From contig JAEYVN010000051.1 of NCBI GenBank assembly GCA_023431725.1, positions 1-10,257 on the forward strand: a DNA stretch of 10,257 nt, given 5' to 3'. Positions 5,785-10,257 of the stretch are shown in pieces (within the stretch, counting starts at the first letter, position 1; each line of letters starts with the position of its first letter). The stretch is from Pseudomonadota bacterium. GTDB lineage: Bacteria > Pseudomonadota > Alphaproteobacteria > Rhizobiales > Xanthobacteraceae. A model generated the notes under the pieces. That model saw nothing but the letters and a program-made list of their open reading frames with translations, did no database searches and was not told where the DNA came from. Both the position numbers and the translations under genes were made by a program.

Positions 5785-6534
5785 TTATCCCGGTATCGTG
5801 ACGATCAATGCTCCGTTTCGGGTCGCGACAACGGTGTGTTCGAATTGAACGGTCGGGGCACAGGGATGGCTGTAGAGCGTCCAGGGATCATCACCGTCTT
5901 CGGCAAGCTCCGCGCCTAGTGACAGGAACGGCTCGACGGTGAAGACGAGGCCTTCGGTCATGATGCGACGCTCGGAGGCATCGGGCCAGGTAGCGATCTC
6001 GGTCGGCTCCTCATGCAGCGACAGGCCGTCACCGTGGCTCGCAAGGTTCATGACGAGCGTGTAGCCGTTCTTCCGCGCGAAGGTTCCAATGGCCTTGCCG
6101 ATGCCGGCAATCGGCTTGCCGGCTCCAACCTGCCGCAGGCCTGTCCACATGGCCCGCCGACCATCCCTGCAGAGACGTTCTATCGTGCGGTTCACAGGCG
6201 GAACGGCAAACGAGCCTCCCGTATCCGCAAAGAATCCGTCCTTCTCCGCGGAGACGTCGATATTGACCAGATCGCCCGGCTCGATGCGGCGGTCGCCCGG
6301 GATGCCGTGGGCGATCTCCTCATTGACACTGATGCAGGTCGCCCCCGGGAAGGAATAGGCCAGTTCCGGCGCAGGACGCGCGCCCGCCGCCTCCATGATG
6401 CTGCGTCCGATCTGGTCGAGTTCGGACGTGGTCATCCCCGGCTCGAGCGCGCGGCTCATTGCCTCGAGAGTGTTGGCAACGATCCGACCGATTTCCTTGA
6501 GTCGGGTCAGATCCTCGTCGTTCGATAGCGTCAC
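5785..6534 (-). CDS. map: Type I methionine aminopeptidase
   Basis: A 249-residue cytosolic enzyme of the M24 pita-bread fold. It removes the initiator methionine from nascent proteins when the second residue is small. The five dinuclear-metal ligands are all present: D93 in VNIDVSAEKDG, D104 in FFADTGG, H167 in ASHGDG, E201 in FTVEPF and E232 in VQFEHTVV. The substrate-contacting histidines H76 (IAHGIPG) and H174 (LHEEPTEI) are also kept. Length matches short bacterial type I enzymes with no N-terminal extension. The usual GHGIG around the metal histidine is SHGDG here, and the usual Cys-rich Zn finger of other types is absent. These variations suggest one of the secondary map paralogues that alphaproteobacteria often carry, though this could also be the only copy. 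Translation seems to start at GTG (6534-6532); an in-frame TAA lies a short way upstream. It is convergent with the Bug genes. Confidence 0.92.
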   Translation of the reverse strand: MTLSNDEDLTRLKEIGRIVANTLEAMSRALEPGMTTSELDQIGRSIMEAAGARPAPELAYSFPGATCISVNEEIAHGIPGDRRIEPGDLVNIDVSAEKDGFFADTGGSFAVPPVNRTIERLCRDGRRAMWTGLRQVGAGKPIAGIGKAIGTFARKNGYTLVMNLASHGDGLSLHEEPTEIATWPDASERRIMTEGLVFTVEPFLSLGAELAEDGDDPWTLYSHPCAPTVQFEHTVVATRNGALIVTIPG

Positions 6535-6630
6535 AGAAGTCCCATCCAGAGCTGGAGATTACGTAACCGCGCTGTCCCGAGGAGGACGTGCGGCAAATTC
6601 CGAGGCGTGCCGCCAACCATCCGGAAAGGC

Positions 6631-6648
6631 AAAAGCCTTCGGGAAGGC
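6631..6648 (-). terminator. Small intrinsic terminator downstream of tRNA-Pro
   Basis: On the minus strand, GCCTT-CCCG-AAGGC (6648 down to 6635) is followed directly by TTTT (6634-6631), about 55 bases after the tRNA 3' end. The stem is only 5 bp and the T-run 4, so it is modest. The bases beyond the T-run (6630-6626, GCCTT on this strand) can pair instead with the same AAGGC, giving a second, mutually exclusive hairpin. Confidence 0.42.
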
Positions 6649-6702
6649 CGAGGCATTCATTTCGATGCGGTGGCAGGTGGCCTCCGGGAAAGGCCGAATG
6701 AA

Positions 6703-6779
6703 TGGTCGGAGTGGCAGGATTCGAACCTGCGACCCCCTCGTCCCGAACGAGGTGCGCTACCAGGCTGCGCTACACTCCG
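6703..6779 (-). tRNA. tRNA-Pro (anticodon CGG)
   Basis: A 77-base tRNA gene with a complete cloverleaf and encoded CCA. The acceptor stem is CGGAGTG (from 6779) with CACTCCG, followed by discriminator A and CCA (6705-6703). The D arm contains AGCGCAGCCTGGTAGCGC. The anticodon stem is CCTCG/CGAGG around the loop TTCGGGA, with anticodon CGG at 6745-6743, reading codon CCG. The T arm carries GGTTCGAATCC. The C1-G72 pair and A73 discriminator are bacterial tRNA-Pro identity elements. It lies between the methionine aminopeptidase gene (same strand, downstream) and the divergent Sua5 gene, with its own promoter. No integrase or att-site duplication is seen nearby. Confidence 0.97.
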
Positions 6780-6793
6780 ACGTGAAGGCCGGT

Positions 6794-6822
6794 CTTATAA
6801 CGGCGGGTTTCTCCGGCCGCAA
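6794..6822 (-). promoter_or_regulatory. Promoter of tRNA-Pro
   Basis: On the minus strand, TTGCGG (6822-6817) is the -35 and TATAAG (6799-6794, 5 of 6) the -10, with an optimal 17-base spacer. Transcription would start near 6787, about 8 bases before the mature tRNA 5' end. The short GC-rich stretch after the -10 (ACCGGCC) resembles a discriminator of stringently controlled stable-RNA promoters, but that is inference. Confidence 0.62.
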
Positions 6823-6868
6823 GCGAACAACGGGACGATTTTCCACTGGCCAGGGCGCAAAAGAGGCT

Positions 6869-7885
6869 ATGAAGCGCCCCATGACGATTGTGATGAGCAC
6901 CAAGCACCTGAAAGCCGGGCCGGAGGCGCAGCAAATGGCCGCCGACAGCCTCGCGCGCGGTGGCCTCGTCGCCTTTCCGACCGAGACCGTTTATGGGCTT
7001 GGCGCCGACGCCACGCAGGGCGAGGCCGTGGCCCGCCTCTACGCGGCCAAGGGCCGGCCCTCGTTCAATCCGCTGATTGCCCATGTGGCCGATCTTGAGG
7101 CGGCGCGGGCTCTTGCGGTGTTCACCGGTGATGCCGAGCGGCTCGCCGCGGCTTTCTGGCCCGGCCCGCTGACCCTCGTCCTGAAGCGGCAGCCGGATTG
7201 CCCGGTGTCGGACCTTGCAACGTCCGGTCTCGACACCATCGCCTTGCGGGTGCCGGACCACCCGGTGGCCAACGGCATCCTGCGTGCCTTCGGCAGGCCT
7301 GTCGTGGCGCCCTCCGCCAACCGGTCGGGCCACGTTTCCCCGACCACGGCGGCGCATGTCGCGGGCGACCTCGATGGCCGGATCGATCTGATTGTCGATG
7401 ACGGGCCGACACGCGTGGGCGTCGAATCGACGATCGTCGCCTGTCTCGATCGGCCGGTCCTGCTCCGGTCGGGCGGCGTGCCGCGGGATGCCATTGAAGA
7501 GGTGTTGGGCCGTCCACTCGAGGTCGATGATCAGGATGGGGACGACAGCGAGGCGCCGCTGGCTCCCGGCATGTTGACATCGCATTATGCGCCGCAAGCG
7601 AGATTGCGACTCAGCGCAAACGACGTAGCATCTGACGAAGCTCTGCTTGCCTTTGGCCCGCCGCTCGCAAGTGGGGCGGATGCAAGAATGGTCCTGAACC
7701 TTTCGACCCGTGGCGATCTTGTTGAGGCCGCGGCCAATCTTTTCGCGCATCTGCGTGCGCTCGATACCTCAGGCGCTGGCAGCATCGCCGTCATGCCGGT
7801 GCCGGAACAAGGGTTGGGCGAAGCGATCAACGACCGTTTGCGGCGTGCAGCTGCGCCGCGTCCTCTATCGGGGAATTCAAAGTGA
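6869..7885 (+). CDS. L-threonylcarbamoyladenylate synthase, Sua5 type
   Basis: A protein of about 338 residues that makes threonylcarbamoyl-AMP from threonine, bicarbonate and ATP. This is the first step of N6-threonylcarbamoyladenosine (t6A37) formation on tRNAs reading ANN codons. The YrdC domain (about residues 15-215) shows VAFPTETVYGLGADAT (34-49), the K61-G-R63 nucleotide-binding motif (AKGRPSFNPL) and SANRSG (149-154). The linker APGMLTSHYAP (232-242) matches the conserved Sua5 linker that closes over the active site. A smaller C-terminal Sua5 domain follows, so this is the long Sua5 form rather than the short TsaC. Three in-frame ATGs (6869, 6881, 6893) are possible starts; none has a well-spaced Shine-Dalgarno, and AGAGG is only 2 bases from the first. 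The frame remains open further upstream across the tRNA, but that part is not coding. The stop overlaps the next start. Confidence 0.94.
   Translation: MKRPMTIVMSTKHLKAGPEAQQMAADSLARGGLVAFPTETVYGLGADATQGEAVARLYAAKGRPSFNPLIAHVADLEAARALAVFTGDAERLAAAFWPGPLTLVLKRQPDCPVSDLATSGLDTIALRVPDHPVANGILRAFGRPVVAPSANRSGHVSPTTAAHVAGDLDGRIDLIVDDGPTRVGVESTIVACLDRPVLLRSGGVPRDAIEEVLGRPLEVDDQDGDDSEAPLAPGMLTSHYAPQARLRLSANDVASDEALLAFGPPLASGADARMVLNLSTRGDLVEAAANLFAHLRALDTSGAGSIAVMPVPEQGLGEAINDRLRRAAAPRPLSGNSK
7870..7875 (+). promoter_or_regulatory. Ribosome-binding site favouring a GTG start
   Basis: GGGGAA (7870-7875), inside the end of the Sua5 gene, is 6 bases from GTG 7882 and 15 from the next in-frame ATG at 7891. 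The spacing favours GTG, which overlaps the Sua5 TGA as GTGA, so the two genes should be translationally coupled. Confidence 0.6.
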
Positions 7886-8463
7886 CTACCATGCGATCGG
7901 CCGTCGGACGTCTTGCTGGCGTGGTGAGCGCATTTGCGATCACCATTCTTGCGTCCGGCTCCGCCACAGCCGAAGTGCAAAAAAGCATGCTGGCTTGCAA
8001 CGACAAACTGTGCCCGTCCTTTTCGCTCGTCCTGACGCCGCCCGCAGCATGGGATCTGGACAAGGCAGCCAGCGAAGAGAACCGGGTGCAGATGCTGGTT
8101 CCGCGCGGCATGAATTTTCATGACGCGCGCGCAGTGATCTATATTCGTATCTCGGCGAAGGATAAGAACCAGCCGCTGTCCGATTTCATTCGCGTCAGCC
8201 AGGAGCGCTGGCGGCAGTCGGTCGCCGACACCAAGATTTCGAAACTGCCTCCGGTCGAACGCGGTAACGGCAAGGCGGCATTCGAACCGTTCCGCTATGA
8301 AAATCCCAGCCGACCGCAGCAGCCGGTCGAACTGGTGGCCTTCGGCACGGATACCGACAAGGACGGGAATGATTTCATTCTCACGGTTGTCATGTCGGGC
8401 AAGGATCAGAAGGCGATTGAGCAGGCGCAGGCGTCCTACCTGGAATTGCTGCGTCTTCACTAG
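7882..8463 (+). CDS. Exported protein of unknown function, coupled to Sua5
   Basis: I do not recognise the family. It has 193 residues from GTG 7882, or 190 from ATG 7891. The N-terminus is a Sec signal peptide ending near residue 30 (SATA, then EVQKS), so the mature protein of about 163 residues should be periplasmic. Two cysteines lie close together near its start (C39 and C44, in LACNDKLCPS). The rest reads as an alpha/beta domain: FSLVLTPPAAWDLD, RVQMLVPRGMNFHDARAVIY, LSDFIRVSQERWRQS, and a C-terminal strand-helix pair NDFILTVVMSG then KAIEQAQASYLELL. No membrane segment follows the signal. The four-base overlap with the Sua5 gene means it depends on that transcript, although a periplasmic protein has no obvious part in tRNA modification. 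It is followed by a 120-base gap and the FAD dehydrogenase gene. Confidence 0.85.
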   Translation: MTTMRSAVGRLAGVVSAFAITILASGSATAEVQKSMLACNDKLCPSFSLVLTPPAAWDLDKAASEENRVQMLVPRGMNFHDARAVIYIRISAKDKNQPLSDFIRVSQERWRQSVADTKISKLPPVERGNGKAAFEPFRYENPSRPQQPVELVAFGTDTDKDGNDFILTVVMSGKDQKAIEQAQASYLELLRLH

Positions 8464-8544
8464 AGCTTTCGTTGCCGGAGGGGCCGTTCGCGCCGTGACA
8501 ACGCGTCAATATACAAGCGGGTGTGCGGCGGTGAGGCTGCAGGG

Positions 8545-8562
8545 CCGGACGCGGGCGTCCGG
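8545..8562 (+). other. GC-rich hairpin in the leader of the FAD dehydrogenase gene
   Basis: CCGGACG (8545-8551) and CGTCCGG (8556-8562) form a perfect 7-bp stem with a 4-base loop. No T-run follows, so it is not an intrinsic terminator. It ends 4 bases before AGAGGA (8567-8572), the likely Shine-Dalgarno, which lies 11 bases before the ATG at 8584. It could affect ribosome access or mark an RNA end. A weak promoter-like pair, TTCGCG (8487-8492), 17 bases, TATACA (8510-8515), lies upstream. Confidence 0.35.
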
Positions 8563-8583
8563 GGCTAGAGGATCAATACCAGC

Positions 8584-9990
8584 ATGACACTGCCGGCAGA
8601 TCTGATCGAACGCTTCAAGGCGATCGTGGGCGATAAATTTGCACTGACCGATCCCGATCTGCAGGCGGCCTATCTGCATGAAATGCGCGATCGCTGGGTC
8701 GGTAACACGCAACTCGTGCTGCGCCCGGAAACGGTCGAGCAGGTTTCGTCGATTCTGAAACTCGCGAATGAAACGCGGACCGCGATCGTGCCGCAGGGCG
8801 GCAATACCGGTCTGGTTGGCGGTCAGATCCCGCATCACGGCGAAGTCGTTCTGTCGCTCAATCGCATGACGAAGATTCGTGAGATTGATCCCGTCTCGAA
8901 CACCATCACGGTGGAGGCCGGCGTTACATTGCAGCGGACGCGGGAAGCCGCGGCTGAAGCCGATCGGCTTTATCCGCAACTGCTTCCGTCGGAAGGGACC
9001 TGCACCATCGGTGGCAATCTCTCAACCAATGCTGGTGGTGTAGCCGCCATCGCATACGGTATTGCGCGCTCGCATGTGCTCGGTCTTGAAGTGGTGCTGG
9101 CGGACGGGCGGGTCCTCAACAACCTCAACAAGCTGAAGAAGGACAACACCGGCTACGACCTGAAGAATCTCTTCATCGGAGCCGAAGGAACACTCGGCAT
9201 CATCACGGCGGCGGTGCTGCGGCTTGTGCCGCGTCCGCGCGCGGTGGAAGTCGCCTATCTCGGTGTGCCATCGCCACAGGCGGCGGTCGAATTGCTTGGC
9301 ATTGCGCAGGAGCGCGCAGGCGGCGACATCACCAGTTTCGAACTGCTGCAACGGTTCGGACTGGAGTGTGTGCTCCAGCATGTCGCCGGCACACGTGATC
9401 CGCTTGATGCGCCGCATCCCTGGTATGTGCTGATGGAAGTCTCGTCGCAGATGGAAACCGGCTTGCGGAGTACCGTCGAGGAAATCTTCGAGGCGGGGGT
9501 TGAGCGCGGTCTTGTCGAGGATGGCGCCATTGCAGAGACGCTGGAGCAGAGCAAGGCATTCTGGCGCATTCGCGAAGAAGTCGGCGAGGTACAGAAGAAG
9601 CTCGGCGGATCGATCAAGCACGACGTTTCGGTGCCGGTTGCAGCGATCCCGGCTTTCATCGAAGAGGCCAATGCCGCGGTGGTTGCGGCAGTGCCAGGCG
9701 CACGGCCGTTTCCCTTCGGTCATGTCGGTGACGGCAACATCCACTACAACGTCTCGCAGCCGGAAGGTGCCGACAAGGCCGCTTTCATGGCGCATGAAGA
9801 CATCGTGCAGGATGCGGTCTTCGGCATCGTGCTCAAGCATGGTGGTTCGATCTCGGCCGAGCATGGCATCGGCATCGCCAAGCGCGACCGCCTGCCGCAT
9901 GTGAAGGATCCGGTCGCCATCGAAGTGATGCGCACGCTGAAAGCGTCACTCGACCCGAATGGCATCCTCAATCCGGGTAAGGTGCTTTAA
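8584..9990 (+). CDS. FAD-linked 2-hydroxyacid dehydrogenase (D2HGDH/GlcD family)
   Basis: A 468-residue flavoenzyme of the vanillyl-alcohol oxidase superfamily, full length. The N-terminal FAD-binding domain carries PQGGNTGLVGGQ (70-81), which contacts the FAD pyrophosphate, and SEGTCTIGGNLSTNAGG. LFIGAEGTLGIIT is a further typical segment. The C-terminal FAD-oxidase domain has the metal-site motif GHVGDGNIHYN, with H380 and H387, and ISAEHGIG, with E426 and H427. These are the residues that bind the catalytic metal and substrate in D-2-hydroxyglutarate and D-lactate dehydrogenases. The enzyme therefore probably oxidises a D-2-hydroxyacid to the 2-oxoacid, passing electrons to an electron-transfer flavoprotein, quinone or cytochrome. 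Which acid is not decidable from sequence alone. No signal peptide is seen. No GlcE or GlcF subunit follows, which favours a single-subunit D2HGDH-like enzyme over glycolate oxidase. Confidence 0.92.
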   Translation: MTLPADLIERFKAIVGDKFALTDPDLQAAYLHEMRDRWVGNTQLVLRPETVEQVSSILKLANETRTAIVPQGGNTGLVGGQIPHHGEVVLSLNRMTKIREIDPVSNTITVEAGVTLQRTREAAAEADRLYPQLLPSEGTCTIGGNLSTNAGGVAAIAYGIARSHVLGLEVVLADGRVLNNLNKLKKDNTGYDLKNLFIGAEGTLGIITAAVLRLVPRPRAVEVAYLGVPSPQAAVELLGIAQERAGGDITSFELLQRFGLECVLQHVAGTRDPLDAPHPWYVLMEVSSQMETGLRSTVEEIFEAGVERGLVEDGAIAETLEQSKAFWRIREEVGEVQKKLGGSIKHDVSVPVAAIPAFIEEANAAVVAAVPGARPFPFGHVGDGNIHYNVSQPEGADKAAFMAHEDIVQDAVFGIVLKHGGSISAEHGIGIAKRDRLPHVKDPVAIEVMRTLKASLDPNGILNPGKVL

Positions 9991-10008
9991 TCCGGCAGGG
10001 CCGCGCGC

Positions 10009-10257
10009 TCAGTTTCCCGGCGGTGGCGGTACGTCGTCGAGATCGGGAGATGACGGCTTCATCGTGTCGGATTGTCCTTCCAGCCAGCGCTGGACGGGGC
10101 CTGGACGCGGTTGGACATCGCCGGTGTCGTCGATGATGCAGTCTCCACCGACGCCGGAAACTGTCTGCTCGCATGCTCGCAGCGACGGAATCCCGCAGGT
10201 TTGGGTATCATCATAAAACCGCGCGCAATATTTCTGAGCGCTCGCGATCTCCGGACC
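10009..10257 (-). CDS. DUF3551-type small protein, C-terminal part (runs off right edge)
   Basis: On the minus strand the frame is open from the window edge to a TGA at 10011-10009, giving 82 residues without an N-terminus. The segments QKYCARFYDDTQTCGIPSL, RACEQTVSGVGGDC and four cysteines (C11, C21, C29 and C40 of the visible part) match the pattern of DUF3551 proteins. These are small secreted proteins abundant in Bradyrhizobium and relatives, typically with WCA..., NCGF..., QC...TVSGIGG...C. The function is unknown; paired disulfides in the periplasm are likely. The tail after the domain is hydrophilic and ends in PPPPGN. It is convergent with the FAD dehydrogenase gene, only 18 bases apart, and no intrinsic terminator is visible between them. 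Confidence 0.8.
   Translation of the reverse strand, partial: GPEIASAQKYCARFYDDTQTCGIPSLRACEQTVSGVGGDCIIDDTGDVQPRPGPVQRWLEGQSDTMKPSSPDLDDVPPPPGN

Noticed and set aside
6703..6779. tRNA-Pro as an integration site for a mobile element
   Set aside because: No integrase, no duplicated tRNA 3' end and no composition shift on either side; the flanking genes are housekeeping.
6395..6868. N-terminal extension of the Sua5 frame
   Set aside because: The frame is open upstream but crosses the tRNA-Pro gene and the antisense of the aminopeptidase start. Sua5 homology begins only after 6869.
7585..8460. A 291-codon minus-strand frame opposite the Sua5 tail and exported protein
   Set aside because: The plus-strand genes have coherent domains, a signal peptide and a ribosome-binding site; this frame has none.
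9022..9900. A 292-codon minus-strand frame opposite the FAD dehydrogenase
   Set aside because: Shadow of a strongly supported flavoenzyme; no signal, domain or start context of its own.

Overview
This window looks like ordinary chromosome from an alphaproteobacterium of the Hyphomicrobiales, most likely the Bradyrhizobium/Rhodopseudomonas/Afipia (Nitrobacteraceae) group or a close relative. The evidence is the high GC content (about 60% by eye), a DUF3551-type small secreted protein at the right edge, a TIGR02301-family protein beside a Nudix hydrolase, and a long Sua5-type threonylcarbamoyl-AMP synthase. No transposase, integrase, phage gene, CRISPR array or change in base composition was seen.

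Layout. (1) 1-1733, minus strand: the start of a small unrecognised protein runs off the left edge. To its right is a leftward cluster: an exported helical protein (1733-1236), a Nudix hydrolase (1220-759, 15 bases downstream) and a TIGR02301 exported protein (671-297). (2) 1734-1914: a divergent promoter region with two abutting inverted repeats. (3) 1915-2619, plus: an SRAP (YedK/HMCES-type) protein with all its active-site residues. (4) 2817-5705, plus: a VOC-fold protein, then two different Bug/TctC periplasmic solute-binding proteins, closed by a strong intrinsic terminator (5731-5761). (5) 6534-5785, minus: type I methionine aminopeptidase, convergent with the Bug pair. (6) 6631-6822, minus: a tRNA-Pro(CGG) gene with its own promoter and a small terminator. 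(7) 6869-9990, plus: Sua5-type synthase, translationally overlapped by a small exported protein, then an FAD-linked 2-hydroxyacid dehydrogenase of the D2HGDH/GlcD family. (8) 10257-10009, minus: the C-terminal part of a DUF3551-type protein, convergent with the dehydrogenase.

How the genes fit together. Several are housekeeping functions of translation: tRNA-Pro, removal of the initiator methionine, and t6A synthesis on tRNA. SRAP and Nudix are repair or sanitation enzymes. The one accessory-looking block is VOC-Bug-Bug. It suggests binding and processing of a small organic acid or related compound, but no TctA/TctB membrane partner or regulator is in the window, so the ligand and transport route are unknown.

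I found no convincing new multi-gene system. The best leads are the VOC-Bug-Bug unit, the conserved-looking exported proteins of unknown function coupled to Sua5 and Nudix genes, and the paired inverted repeats at 1770-1816. There is no gene-free stretch longer than 300 bases. The longest gap between protein genes (6535-6868) holds the tRNA, its promoter and its terminator.
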